Assembly (NCBI RefSeq): GCF_036030735.1
Contig: NZ_CP107928.1
Span: 3,906,001-3,970,000, forward strand
DNA from: Streptomyces sp. NBC_00425
Lineage (GTDB): Bacteria; Actinomycetota; Actinomycetes; Streptomycetales; Streptomycetaceae
Reading direction: 5' to 3'
Length of the DNA: 64,000 nt
This document shows, piece by piece, positions 24,779-34,074 of the stretch (positions are counted from its first letter, which is position 1; each line of letters starts with the position of its first letter). A program made the position numbers and the translations under genes. Below the pieces are notes generated by a model, which saw only the letters and a program-made list of their open reading frames with translations, was not told where the DNA came from and did not search any database.

Positions 24779-25492
24779 ATGACTGCGCCCGTCCCCGACG
24801 CGCCCACGGACTCGCCGGCCGCCGGCACCACACCCGTCGCGCACTCCCTGTCGGAAGAGATCAAGCCCAAGCTCCGCGGCTGGCTGCACCTCGGCATGTT
24901 CCCGGCAGCCCTCGTCTCCGGACTGATCCTCACCGCCCTCGCGGACTCCACCCGCGGCCGCGTCGCCTGCGGAATCTTCGCCCTGACGGCCTGCCTGCTG
25001 TTCGGGGTCAGCGCCCTCTACCACCGCGGCGACTGGAGCCCGCGGATGGACGGCGTCCTGCGCAGACTCGACCACGCGAACATCTTCCTGATCATCGCGG
25101 GCACCTACACGCCGCTCACGCTGCTGCTCCTGCCCGGGAGCAAGGGGCGGTGGCTGCTGTGGAGCATCTGGGCCGCGGCGCTCGCCGGGATCGCCTTCCG
25201 GGTCTTCTGGGTCGGCGCTCCCCGCTGGCTCTACACCCCCTGCTACATCGCGATGGGCTGGGCGGCCGTGTTCTTCCTGCCCGACTTCATGCGCACGGGC
25301 GGCATCGCGGTCCTGGTCCTGGTCGTCGTCGGCGGACTCCTCTACAGCGCGGGCGGCGTGATCTACGGCATCAAGCGCCCCAACCCGTCACCGCGCTGGT
25401 TCGGCTTCCACGAGGTGTTCCACTCCCTCACCCTCGCCGCCTTCGTCGTGCACTACGTCGGCATCTCCCTGGTGGCGTACCAGCACGGCTGA
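24779..25492 (+). CDS. trhA: PAQR-family membrane homeostasis protein (hemolysin III family)
   Basis: 237 residues with seven predicted membrane segments after a 35-residue cytoplasmic lead. Family motifs: GWLHLGMFPAALVSG, SALYHRGDW (first His/Ser of the metal site), RLDHANIFLIIAGTYTPLTLLLL, and HEVFHSLTLAAFVVHYVGI (last His pair). PAQR proteins carry a zinc site of three His, one Asp and one Ser; all seem present. Bacterial members are linked to membrane fluidity; haemolysis is a historical name. ATG 24779; the leader is very short. A strong T-tailed terminator follows at 25514-25544. Confidence 0.92.
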   Translation: MTAPVPDAPTDSPAAGTTPVAHSLSEEIKPKLRGWLHLGMFPAALVSGLILTALADSTRGRVACGIFALTACLLFGVSALYHRGDWSPRMDGVLRRLDHANIFLIIAGTYTPLTLLLLPGSKGRWLLWSIWAAALAGIAFRVFWVGAPRWLYTPCYIAMGWAAVFFLPDFMRTGGIAVLVLVVVGGLLYSAGGVIYGIKRPNPSPRWFGFHEVFHSLTLAAFVVHYVGISLVAYQHG

Positions 25493-25513
25493 CCGCTCCC
25501 GCGCACCCTCTTC

Positions 25514-25544
25514 CGGCCATGGCGTCCCCGCCATGGCCGTTTTT
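25514..25544 (+). terminator. Rho-independent terminator of trhA
   Basis: Arms CGGCCATGGCG / CGCCATGGCCG with a 4-nt loop, followed directly by TTTTT: a textbook intrinsic terminator, rare in this G+C-rich window, 22 nt after the trhA stop. Confidence 0.92.
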
Positions 25545-25580
25545 CCTGCCCCTTAACACGTCGACACGGTCCGGAACACA

Positions 25581-25630
25581 GCCGGGAGCAGGCTCCGGGC
25601 GGATCTCCCCGCCGGGAGCAGGCTCCGGGC
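25581..25630. repeat. two copies of a 20-bp hairpin sequence, 30 bp apart
   Basis: GCCGGGAGCAGGCTCCGGGC occurs at 25581-25600 and again at 25611-25630. Each copy can fold (GCC-G-GGAG loop CTCC-G-GGC with one mismatch). The 30-bp period puts the copies on the same face of the helix. They lie about 50-100 bp before the Mut7-C gene. Confidence 0.8.
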
Positions 25631-25678
25631 AGGGAAATCCCCTGAGCCACCGCCCTTCCCCCATGCCATCCTGACCCG

Positions 25679-26404
25679 GTGAACGCACCCGAGATCCGCG
25701 TCGAAGTCGCCCCCGAGCTGGCCCTGTTCGTCCCGCACGCCCGGCGTGCCGGCGCCACCGCACTCGCCGTCGACGGCGTGTCGACGCTCGGCCATGTCGT
25801 CGAGTCCCTCGGGGTGCCCCTCACCGAGGTCGGCGCCCTCGTCGTCGACGGCCGTGAGGCGCCGGTCTCGCACATCCCCGCCGACGGCGAGTCCGTGACC
25901 GTCCGCCCGGTCAGCCGCCCCCAGCGCGTCCCCGGCGCCCCGCTGCGGTTCCTCCTGGACGTCCACCTCGGCACCCTGGCCCGCCGGATGCGTCTGCTCG
26001 GCGTGGACACGGCGTACGAGTCGACCGACATCGGCGACCCGGCGCTCGCCGCCCGCTCGGCCGCCGAACGGCGCGTCATGCTCAGCCGCGACCGGGGCCT
26101 GCTGCGCCGGCGCGAACTGTGGGCGGGCGGCTACGTGTACAGCACCGACCCCGCCGAGCAACTGCGCGACGTCCTCGACCGGTTCGCGCCCGCACTGCGT
26201 CCCTGGACCAGGTGCACCGCCTGCAACGGCGAACTGCGCCAGGCCACCAAGGACGAGGTCGCCGACCAGCTCGAACACGGCACCCAGCAGAACTACGACG
26301 TCTTCGCCCAGTGCCGCTCCTGTGGACGCGCGTACTGGAAGGGCGCGCACCACGACCAGCTGGAGGCCATCGTGGAACGCGCCCTCGCCGAATTCCCCGG
26401 CTGA
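25679..26404 (+). CDS. Mut7-C RNase-domain protein with ubiquitin-like N-terminal domain
   Basis: 241 residues. Residues about 5-82 form a ThiS/MoaD-like beta-grasp (Ub-Mut7C) domain. Residues about 90-170 are the Mut7-C PIN-fold nuclease: RFLLDVHLGTLARRMRLLGVDT, DIGDPALAARSAAERRVMLSRDRGLLRR, with the acidic catalytic residues D, E and D visible. A C-terminal zinc ribbon follows (CTACN ... CRSCGRAYW). Proteins of this build are thought to be RNases; the role of the fused ubiquitin-like domain is unknown. The start is GTG 25679, with no strong ribosome site. Single gene. Confidence 0.88.
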   Translation: MNAPEIRVEVAPELALFVPHARRAGATALAVDGVSTLGHVVESLGVPLTEVGALVVDGREAPVSHIPADGESVTVRPVSRPQRVPGAPLRFLLDVHLGTLARRMRLLGVDTAYESTDIGDPALAARSAAERRVMLSRDRGLLRRRELWAGGYVYSTDPAEQLRDVLDRFAPALRPWTRCTACNGELRQATKDEVADQLEHGTQQNYDVFAQCRSCGRAYWKGAHHDQLEAIVERALAEFPG

Positions 26405-26489
26405 CCCGCCGAGCCTCCCGGCGCGTCGAGCCTCCGGGCCCGCCGCCCTGCCGGTCCGCCGCCCTCCCGGGCAGCCGACCCGACGCCCT

Positions 26490-28541
26490 CTAACCCGCCG
26501 GCTGCTCCCGGCCGCCCAGCGCGATGCGCAGCTGCTCCGGGTCGGTGGTGGGCGCGTCGCAGGTGAAGTCGCGGCAGACGTACGCGGTCGGTGCGCCGCC
26601 GCGCAGCGGCCGGTCGGCCAGCAGCGGGAACTCGTCGCCGCCGGGGACGCCGAAGGCGACGACCGCGCCCGGGGCGTTGCCCAGCAGCGCCGTGCGGTGC
26701 AGGGCCTTCGACGCCGAGTCGTCCGTGGCGGGGCCGACGACGGCGACCTCGCGCGGGCCGTCGAGCAGCGCCTCGGCGACGGCCAGCCCCCACCCGATGA
26801 ACCGGGGAACCCGCGGCCCGAGCGCCTTCACCACGCCCGAAGCCCGCTCCGCGGCCGTGCGGTGCGGCTCGGAACCGGTGTGGGCCGCGTACCCCAGCAG
26901 CGCACCGGCCGCCGCCGTCCAGCCCGAGGGCACGGCGTTGTCGGTCGGGTCCTGCGGACGCCGGATGAGCCGCTCGGCGTCGGCGGCGGTGTCGAACAGC
27001 GCGCCGGACTCCGGGTCGGCGAACCGGGCGAGGACATGGTCGAGCAGGAACCCGGCGAACTCCAGCCAGACGCCCTCCCCGGTGACCGAGGCCAGCGCGA
27101 GGAACCCCTCGGCCACGTCTGCATAGTCCTCCAGGACGCCCGCGTTGGCCCCGACCTGACCGTCCTTGCTGGTCCGCGACAGTCGCGCCTGGTCGTCCAG
27201 GTGCAGCCGGACGAGGAGGTCGGCGGCGGCGACGGCCGCGTCCACCAGGTCCGGACGGTCGAAGTAGGCGCCGGTCTCGGCGAGCGCGGCGATCGCGAGC
27301 CCGTTCCACGCGGCGACGACCTTGTCGTCCCGGCCGGGCGCCGGGCGCAGCGCGCGCGCACGCAGCAGCCGCTCCTTGACGCCCGCGATCCTGACGGCGT
27401 CGAACACGCCCTCCTGTTGCGGCAGTTGCAGGACGGAGGCGCCCTGCTCGAAGGTGCCCTCCTCGGTCACGCCGAAACAGCGTGCCGCGAGTTCGGCGTC
27501 CTCGGGGCCGAGCGCCGCCTCGAGCTGAGCGGGCGTCCACACGTAGTACGCGCCCTCGACGTGGTTGCCTTCGCCGTCGTCGCTGTCGGCGTCGAGCGCC
27601 GAGGCGAACCCGCCCTCGGCGGTGCGCAGTTCGCGCACCATGAAGTCGGCGGTCTCCAGCGCGACCCGGCGGGCCAGTTCGCTCCCGGTGGCCCGCCAGA
27701 GGTGGGCGTAGACGCGGCACAGCAGGGCGTTGTCGTACAGCATCTTCTCGAAGTGGGGCACCACCCAGTCACGGTCGACGGAGTACCGGGCGAACCCGCC
27801 GCCGAGCTGGTCGTAGATCCCGCCGCGCGCCATCCGCTCGCAGGTGTCCTGCGCCATCTGGAGGGCGCCCTCGGCGCCGGTCCGCGCGGCGTGCCGCAGC
27901 AGGAACTCGAGCACCATCGACGGCGGGAACTTCGGCGCGCCGCCGAAACCGCCGCGCTGCGCGTCGTACTCCCGGGTCAGCCCGAGCAGCGCCTGCGACA
28001 GCTCCTGCTCCCCGGGGGCGCGGCTGTCCCCGTAGGAGATCTCCCGTCCGGCCAGGTCCCGCACGATCTTCCCGGCGACCTCGGCCACCTCGTCGCGCCG
28101 CTCCGTCCACGCCTGGTGCACCCCCTCCAGCACCTGCCGGAAGGAGGGCATGCCGTGCCGGGGCGCGGGCGGGAAGTACGTGCCGAAGTAGAACGGCTCG
28201 GCGTCGGGCGTCAGGAACACGGTCATCGGCCACCCGCCCTGCCCGGTGGCCGCCTGCACGGCTTCCATGTAGACGGCGTCGACGTCCGGACGCTCCTCCC
28301 GGTCGACCTTGATGTTGACGAAGTGGTCGTTGAGGCGGTCGGCGGTCTCCTGGTCCTCGAAGGACTCGTGCGCCATCACATGGCACCAGTGGCAGCTGCT
28401 GTATCCCACGCTCAGCAGCACCGGCACGCCGCGCCTGCGCGCCTCTTCGAAGGCCTCCGCCGACCAGGGCCACCAGTCGACGGGGTTGTCGGCGTGCTGG
28501 AGCAGGTACGGGGACGTCTCATGGGCCAGTCGGTTCGCCAT
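26490..28541 (-). CDS. thioredoxin-fold DUF255 protein (YyaL/SSP411-type)
   Basis: 683 residues. An N-terminal thioredoxin-like domain (about 1-165) opens with [22 protein letters not shown] and has the CHWCH redox motif and DREERPDVD. It is followed by an (alpha/alpha)6-barrel domain related to N-acylglucosamine 2-epimerases ([47 protein letters not shown]). The family is widespread (spermatogenesis-associated protein 20 in animals) but its reaction is not established. ATG 28541 starts at the family N terminus; an ATG nine bases earlier is possible. Cytoplasmic by lack of signal. Confidence 0.92.
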   Translation of the reverse strand: MANRLAHETSPYLLQHADNPVDWWPWSAEAFEEARRRGVPVLLSVGYSSCHWCHVMAHESFEDQETADRLNDHFVNIKVDREERPDVDAVYMEAVQAATGQGGWPMTVFLTPDAEPFYFGTYFPPAPRHGMPSFRQVLEGVHQAWTERRDEVAEVAGKIVRDLAGREISYGDSRAPGEQELSQALLGLTREYDAQRGGFGGAPKFPPSMVLEFLLRHAARTGAEGALQMAQDTCERMARGGIYDQLGGGFARYSVDRDWVVPHFEKMLYDNALLCRVYAHLWRATGSELARRVALETADFMVRELRTAEGGFASALDADSDDGEGNHVEGAYYVWTPAQLEAALGPEDAELAARCFGVTEEGTFEQGASVLQLPQQEGVFDAVRIAGVKERLLRARALRPAPGRDDKVVAAWNGLAIAALAETGAYFDRPDLVDAAVAAADLLVRLHLDDQARLSRTSKDGQVGANAGVLEDYADVAEGFLALASVTGEGVWLEFAGFLLDHVLARFADPESGALFDTAADAERLIRRPQDPTDNAVPSGWTAAAGALLGYAAHTGSEPHRTAAERASGVVKALGPRVPRFIGWGLAVAEALLDGPREVAVVGPATDDSASKALHRTALLGNAPGAVVAFGVPGGDEFPLLADRPLRGGAPTAYVCRDFTCDAPTTDPEQLRIALGGREQPAG

Positions 28542-28571
28542 GACGCCCATCCTGCCGCAGGTCCCGGCCGG

Positions 28572-29273
28572 TCAGGCGGCAGGCATGTCCCAGACGGTGA
28601 CGTTGAGCCTGCCCTGGCCGGTGCTCGGCGCGGTGACGACGCGCAGGTAGGCGACGTGCCCCTGGTCGGTCAGCAGGCAGAAGCGGTCGCCCCGCTTCAC
28701 GTCGGCCGTGTACGTGCCGTTGCGGTCCACGCTCTCGGCGCACTCCCCGGCGCTCGGGGCGGGACCGGTGGCGGGCAGCGGGGCCAGGCTGGAGGCGGAC
28801 TCCGGCACGAACAGCGTCGGGTCGCCGATGGACGCCCCGAAGATCACGTCCGCGCCCTTGACGGAGCTGCCCGACACGACCGGACGGGACGTGTCCAGCT
28901 CGATGTAGGACCCGGAGTCGGTCACGTCGGCCGCCAGGTCAGCGGGGCCGTACCGCACCTGCGCCGCCCCGGCGCCCGTCCCTGCGCCCGGCGTGGCGGA
29001 CGCCGGTGGCTGCGCCGGAGCGGAGGACGACGTCGAGGCGGGCGGCCGCCCGTCGGTGGCAGGCGCCGCCTTGCCGTCGCCGTCCGAGGAGCCCGGCCGG
29101 CTCACCAGCACCGTGATGAGAATGCCCACCACGGGAATGACGATCCCGACGACCCACCAGGCCCACCGCGGCTGTTGGGGCGTCTGAGGCGGCTGGGGAT
29201 GCGGCGGCTGGGGCGGATAGGGCTGGTGGGGTCCCTGCGGCGGGCCCGCCGGCCCCCCGTTGTACGCGCTCAT
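28572..29273 (-). CDS. single-span membrane protein with Pro-rich head and extracellular domain
   Basis: 233 residues, family not recognised. A Pro/Gln-rich cytoplasmic head (YPPQPPHPQPPQTPQQP), one membrane helix (WAWWVVGIVIPVVGILITVLV, about 37-57), a Ser/Pro/Ala linker, then an outside domain (about 105-230) with two Cys (ECAESV, RFCLLT) and beta-type alternation (GDRFCLLTDQGHVAYLRVV). This head-helix-linker-domain plan is common among Streptomyces envelope proteins. GGGGGAAG precedes the ATG. It is divergent from the STAND gene and shares a 150-bp promoter region with it; whether it belongs to that system is open. Confidence 0.75.
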   Translation of the reverse strand: MSAYNGGPAGPPQGPHQPYPPQPPHPQPPQTPQQPRWAWWVVGIVIPVVGILITVLVSRPGSSDGDGKAAPATDGRPPASTSSSAPAQPPASATPGAGTGAGAAQVRYGPADLAADVTDSGSYIELDTSRPVVSGSSVKGADVIFGASIGDPTLFVPESASSLAPLPATGPAPSAGECAESVDRNGTYTADVKRGDRFCLLTDQGHVAYLRVVTAPSTGQGRLNVTVWDMPAA

Positions 29274-29423
29274 GCAACTTCCCCCGTCGTCCTCATCGGT
29301 CTCTGCGATCACGATAGTGGCGGGGACGCCCCGTGCCGCAACGCCTTCTGCCCCCTCGCGCCGCGGAGCCGCCCGCCGCACACTTGACCGAGCACAACTG
29401 GTGCCGCCGGAGGGGGACGGGAC

Positions 29424-32400
29424 ATGCGGGACGGCCATAGGGCGGAAGCCGAGCGGTTGTTGGCGCGGGCCGTGGAGGAAGAGGTACGGCGGTCCGGCGG
29501 GCGTACCGACCGGCAGGCGCTGCTGACGCGGGCGCGGGGCGCGCTGGACGCGATGGCGCAGACCGCCGCCGAGGAGTACGAGGCGTACGCCCGCGCCCTG
29601 GAGGAGTCGGAGTCCGCCCGGATCAGTTTCGGACAGCGCTACGCGCGTGAGGGCGGCCGGACTCCGCTGCTGGTGGCGGGCGTCGCCGCCCTCACGACGG
29701 CGGTCGCCGACCTCGCGCTGGGCACGGGCCCGGGCACGGCGCTCGGCGCCGGGGTGACCGTCGGGGTCGTCGGGGCGGCGGCGACGGTCGTGAAGGTGGC
29801 GGGGTCGCATCTGCCGGCCGCGCACCACCGGGCCGGCGCGGCCGGACAGCCGGGCGGAGCCGAGCAGTTGAGGTTGCAGTGGCTCACGGCGCTGGAGGTG
29901 CGCGGCATCCGGCCGTTCCTGGACCAGCAGCGCGTGCTGAGCGCGACGACCGGTCCGAAGAAGGCGACGGGACCGCAGCTGCGCGGCGCGGACAAGAGCG
30001 CGGCGGCACGCGGGCGGACGGTGCTGCAGCAGTCGTTCGCTCAACTTCCCCAGCCGGTCGGTCCGTTCGCCGGCCGACGCACGGAACTCGCGCAGATCCG
30101 GCAGTGGGTGCAGGCGGCTCGGGCCAGCACGCAGACCCGTCCCACCGTGGTCGTGCTGCACGGCGCCCCCGGCAGCGGCCGTACCGCGCTCGCGGTGCGC
30201 GCCGCGCACGATCTGCGGGACCAGTTCCGCGGCGCCTGCGTGGTGGATCTGCGCGGCGACAGCACGGGCGAGGCCCCGCTGCCCACCCGGGACGCCCTGC
30301 TGCATCTGCTGAACCGGCTGGGCGCGCCCCGCGAGCAGCTTCTCTTCCGTGAGCGTTCCTCGGCGGAACAGCAGCTGAAGCGGCTGGGCGAGCTGTACCA
30401 CCAGCACCTGACGGGCCTGCCGGTGACGGTGATCCTGGACGACGCCTCGGATGCCGGGCAGGTCCGCGCACTCGTCCCGGAACGCTCCGACAGTCTGGTC
30501 CTCGTGACGGCCCGGACGGCGCTCGCCCTGCCGGCCGAACTGTCGGCGTGGGTGCACGAGCTGGCGGTCCGTCCGCTGACGGCCGCGGGCGCGGAGGAGC
30601 TGCTGGGCGCGACGGCACAGGACGCCTCGGGTCCGTACGACGCCGAGGCCGCGGACCGGATCACCGAATTGTGCGGCGGGCTGCCGCTCGCCCTGCGGGT
30701 CGCGGGCTCCTCACTGGGCCCGCGCTCGCCGCGCGCCCTCGCGGCGGATCTCGCGGCGTACGGCCCGGTGGAGCCGGTGGAGCGCGCGCTGTGGCTGCGC
30801 TACACCGACCAGCCGGAGACGACCCGCCGGCTGCTGCGCCGGCTGGCGCTCGCCGGACGGGCCTCGCTGGGTACGGCCGCGGCCGCCGCGCTGCTCGCGA
30901 CGGACCGCCCGGAGGCGTCCCGTCTCCTCGCGGCCCTCGCCGACGCGGGTCTCGTCGACCGGGTCCGGGGCGACCGCTACCGTCTGCACGACCTGGTCCG
31001 CGGTTTCGCGCAGGCCCGGCTGCTGGACGAGGAGGACCCCGGCGAGCGTTCGGCGGCGCAGGAGCGGCTGCTGGTCAGCTACGCGGAGCTGGCCGACTCC
31101 GTGCTGCGGCTGGTCGACGGCAACATGTCGACCCGCTCCGACCGTTTCACCCCGCACGGCTTCACCTCGCTGGACGAGGCGCTGCGCTGGCTGGACGACG
31201 AGTCGAGCTTCATCACGGCGACGCTGCGGCACACCGAGGGCGTCGACCAGAACGCGGTGATGAGTCTGCTGGGCGCGCTGTGCGACTACTGCCTGCTGCG
31301 CGGCGACCTCTACCGGCTCGGCGAGATCAGCGAGCTGGCACAGTCGGTCGGCCAGGATCTGCTGGTCAGGTCCGTGCAGTGGCGCACCGGCATCGCCGCC
31401 CGTCAGCTGGGCGAGCTCGACAAGGCGCGCACCACGCTCAGCTCGGTCGTCGACCTCTATCTGCAGGCCCACCACGACGCGGGCGCCGCACGGGCGCTGT
31501 GCTCACTGGGCATCACCCTGCACCACCAGGGCCAGCTCACGCAGGCGTCGGCGAAACTGCGGGAGGCGATGGCCCTGCAGGCGGCGCCCGAGCTGGCCAC
31601 CGACCGCGCCTGGACGATGCACGCGCTGGCGGCGGTGGAGCGGGACCGGGCGCATCTCGCCGAGGCGCTGGACCTGCTGACCCGTTCGCTGCTGCTGCAC
31701 CGCGAGGGCGGCTCCGTGCACGGTGAGGCGTGGGCGCACTTCCAGCTGGGGCAGCTGCATCTGCGGCGGGGCGATGTGCCGCAGGCCGAGTCCGAGCTGC
31801 GGCAGGCTCTTGACCTGTACGGCCGCACCCGCGACGCCCGCGGCGAGGCGTGGGCCATGACCCAGCTGGCGCGGGCCCGTCTCATCGACGGCGATCCGGG
31901 TCCGGCGGCGGAGGACCTGCGCCGGGCGTCGGCCCGGCACCGGGACAACGAGGACGCGCGCGGCGAGGCGTGGACGGTGTACTACCTGGGCCTGGCCCTG
32001 GAGGAGACGGGCGATCTGCACCACGCGGTGCGCGAACTGGAACGCTCCCGCACCCTCTTCTCCCGCATGCGGGACGTCTACGGGCTGGCCTGCGCCCGGC
32101 ACCACTCGGCCCGGGTGACCCGGGACCAGCGTGCCGCCCAGACCGGCTCGCTGCGCAACTCGGGCTTCGCCCGGCAGCTCCTGGTCGACGCCCGCGCCGA
32201 CTTCCAGCGCATCGGCGTCGCCCACGGCGAGGCCTGGACGTGCCTCGAGCTGGCGATCGTGGACGCGGGCAACGCCCGAACCCAGGCGGCCCTCGCGCTG
32301 TGCGAGGAGGCGGCGGCCCTGTTCACGTCCTACGGCGACCTGCGCGGCGAGGACTGGGCCCGCTTCCTGCGCTGCACGCTCCTGCCGTACGCGGCGCCGG

Positions 32401-32630
32401 GCGGCGTGGAGGTGGGCGCCGCGGTGGCCCAGGAGGACCTGGCGGAGCTGCGGCGGGCGGAACACGCCTTGCGCGACACCAAGCTGGTCGAGTGCGTGGA
32501 GGCGTACGGCCTGTTGCTGGAAAGGGGGGTGCGGCTGGAAGCGGGGTGGCAGGCTTGGCGGTTGGGCCTGGTGCCGGACCGGCATGCGCGGGAGGTCATG
32601 GGAGTGGTGATCGCGGCTTCGCCTCGGTGA
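29424..32630 (+). CDS. STAND-class NTPase with NB-ARC-like domain and TPR repeats
   Basis: 1068 residues. N-terminal helical part with two Gly-rich hydrophobic stretches (about 80-130) that could insert in a membrane. The NTPase has a P-loop GAPGSGRTAL (residues 247-254; Arg at the usual Lys), Walker B VTVILDDAS (about 334-341) and the GGLPLALRVAGSSL motif (about 419) that marks NB-ARC/STAND proteins. A winged helix follows (RYRLHDLVRGFAQARLL), then about ten TPR-like helical pairs from residue 600 on, several carrying GEAW. Such proteins are inactive until a signal frees the NTPase to oligomerise. The next gene starts 9 nt downstream, so it heads the cassette. Signal and partners unknown. 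Confidence 0.88.
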   Translation: MRDGHRAEAERLLARAVEEEVRRSGGRTDRQALLTRARGALDAMAQTAAEEYEAYARALEESESARISFGQRYAREGGRTPLLVAGVAALTTAVADLALGTGPGTALGAGVTVGVVGAAATVVKVAGSHLPAAHHRAGAAGQPGGAEQLRLQWLTALEVRGIRPFLDQQRVLSATTGPKKATGPQLRGADKSAAARGRTVLQQSFAQLPQPVGPFAGRRTELAQIRQWVQAARASTQTRPTVVVLHGAPGSGRTALAVRAAHDLRDQFRGACVVDLRGDSTGEAPLPTRDALLHLLNRLGAPREQLLFRERSSAEQQLKRLGELYHQHLTGLPVTVILDDASDAGQVRALVPERSDSLVLVTARTALALPAELSAWVHELAVRPLTAAGAEELLGATAQDASGPYDAEAADRITELCGGLPLALRVAGSSLGPRSPRALAADLAAYGPVEPVERALWLRYTDQPETTRRLLRRLALAGRASLGTAAAAALLATDRPEASRLLAALADAGLVDRVRGDRYRLHDLVRGFAQARLLDEEDPGERSAAQERLLVSYAELADSVLRLVDGNMSTRSDRFTPHGFTSLDEALRWLDDESSFITATLRHTEGVDQNAVMSLLGALCDYCLLRGDLYRLGEISELAQSVGQDLLVRSVQWRTGIAARQLGELDKARTTLSSVVDLYLQAHHDAGAARALCSLGITLHHQGQLTQASAKLREAMALQAAPELATDRAWTMHALAAVERDRAHLAEALDLLTRSLLLHREGGSVHGEAWAHFQLGQLHLRRGDVPQAESELRQALDLYGRTRDARGEAWAMTQLARARLIDGDPGPAAEDLRRASARHRDNEDARGEAWTVYYLGLALEETGDLHHAVRELERSRTLFSRMRDVYGLACARHHSARVTRDQRAAQTGSLRNSGFARQLLVDARADFQRIGVAHGEAWTCLELAIVDAGNARTQAALALCEEAAALFTSYGDLRGEDWARFLRCTLLPYAAPGGVEVGAAVAQEDLAELRRAEHALRDTKLVECVEAYGLLLERGVRLEAGWQAWRLGLVPDRHAREVMGVVIAASPR

Positions 32631-32639
32631 GAGGACTCG

Positions 32640-34070
32640 GTGAGCGATGTGAACGGACCCACGACAGAGGAAGCAGGAAGTGCGCGACGGCCTCACGAAG
32701 GACGCGCACTGCTACTCAGGATGATGGTGACGCTGTGGGTGGGGACGGGCGCGTTCCTCGTGACAAGCCACCTCCATCAGGGCTCGGGCCAGGCGTGGCC
32801 GTTGGCCTTGTCCGGCTTCCTCAGCGGTGGGGTGCTGATCCTGCAGTACCTCGTGGACTTCGAAAGGCGTCTGAGGGCCGCCGACCTGCTCCACGAGAGA
32901 CGCATCCGCGAGGTGAGGGACAGTCTGTCGTCGCACCGGTCGGAGATGCGTGCGGCGGTCGACGAGGGCTTCGCCAGGATCAGCGACGCGACCGAACTGT
33001 TCAGCCAGGTGGACCGCTCGGTGTTGCGGTCCGACGGGGTGACCCGGCTGGCCCGCACGTACGCGCGGGTCGGCGAGCGAGGATCGGGGCTCGTCAACGT
33101 GTTCGCCGAAGAGGAGTTGGCCCGCCTCGCCTCTTTGATGGAAGACCTGAGTCACGGGTCCGCGGACCTGGCCGGCGAGAACCGTGAGTGGCTGGTCTCC
33201 CTCACGGAGTGCGCCTCGCGAACCATCCATGCCGTCAGCACGTCCATCGACCGGGACTTCTGGCTCGGCGAGGGGGCGAACCGCTACCTCAGGGCCCAGA
33301 AAGAGGCACTGGAGAGCCGGGGGGTGCGGATCCAGCATCTGTTCCTCGTGGGGAGAAGCGACGAGATCACCGATGACCTGACGCGACTGTGCGACGACGT
33401 GGGGGAGTTGGGCGTCGACGTCCGCATCGCCGCTCTTTCGGAGCTGCCGCCGCGGGCCCGGTTGGCTCCTGGTCACGACTTCGTCGTCTTCGACGAGGAG
33501 TTGTGCTACGAGATTCATCCGGGCCCGTCGGCTCACGCCAGGACCACCTTGAGGGCAGGACGCGAGGACGTCCAGGCACGGATCGCCGGCTTCACCGTGC
33601 TGTGGGAATCGGCCATGAAACGGCGACCGGCTCTTCCGCGCATCCCTCCTGCGCTGCCCGGCGGGGTGGCCTCGGATGTCTGCCGGCTCCGTCTGACCTT
33701 GCTCGACGAACACCCTGTCCCGCGCGCTCCGGCGAGGATCCGCCTGCGGGTCCAAGCAGGCCCCGGGCACCCGTGGTCGGCGCCGGACGCCCACCTGCCC
33801 CTGCTCGTCGTCACCGCGACGCCTCTCTCCGCGGCACGCATCCAGCCGGCTGCTGTCTCGACGCGGCCTTCTCGAGCGGGTGACGACAACACGGCCGAGT
33901 TCCTCTTCACTCCGGAGCTGGCAGGTGCACACCGGCTCCGCGTCACCGTCCACGACCAGGCGAGCGGCACCGTCCTCCAGCAGGTCGAGACGACGGTGCA
34001 CGTCGCCTCCGCACCGGGTGGGCTTGCACCGGCTCTCGCCCCCCTCAACCCGCGCGCGCAAGGGGATTGA
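32640..34070 (+). CDS. two-TM membrane protein with degenerate PLD-like and C-terminal beta domains
   Basis: 476 residues, family not recognised. Two membrane helices (about 24-44 and 52-73), a charged coiled coil (about 75-120), then a mixed alpha/beta domain (about 170-325) with RYLRAQKEALESRGVRIQHLFLV and GHDFVVFDEELCYEI, which recalls the phospholipase D fold but has no HxKxxxxD catalytic motif. The last 120 residues look like an immunoglobulin-type sandwich (ending AGAHRLRVTVHD...VLQQVETTVHV). Start is GTG 32640 with GAGAGGA upstream. It lies 4 nt before the CHAT gene. Likely a membrane adaptor or sensor of the cassette; its codon choice looks less G+C biased than the STAND gene. Confidence 0.72.
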   Translation: MSDVNGPTTEEAGSARRPHEGRALLLRMMVTLWVGTGAFLVTSHLHQGSGQAWPLALSGFLSGGVLILQYLVDFERRLRAADLLHERRIREVRDSLSSHRSEMRAAVDEGFARISDATELFSQVDRSVLRSDGVTRLARTYARVGERGSGLVNVFAEEELARLASLMEDLSHGSADLAGENREWLVSLTECASRTIHAVSTSIDRDFWLGEGANRYLRAQKEALESRGVRIQHLFLVGRSDEITDDLTRLCDDVGELGVDVRIAALSELPPRARLAPGHDFVVFDEELCYEIHPGPSAHARTTLRAGREDVQARIAGFTVLWESAMKRRPALPRIPPALPGGVASDVCRLRLTLLDEHPVPRAPARIRLRVQAGPGHPWSAPDAHLPLLVVTATPLSAARIQPAAVSTRPSRAGDDNTAEFLFTPELAGAHRLRVTVHDQASGTVLQQVETTVHVASAPGGLAPALAPLNPRAQGD

Positions 34071-34074
34071 CCGC

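Noticed and set aside
29273..29424. Inclusion of the divergent Pro-rich membrane protein in the STAND-CHAT cassette
   Set aside because: It is on the opposite strand with its own start region, and such envelope proteins are common in Streptomyces. Shared promoter space alone is not enough.
32640..34070. Active phospholipase D
   Set aside because: The HxKxxxxD motif is missing, only an overall strand pattern resembles the fold, so no enzymatic call is made.
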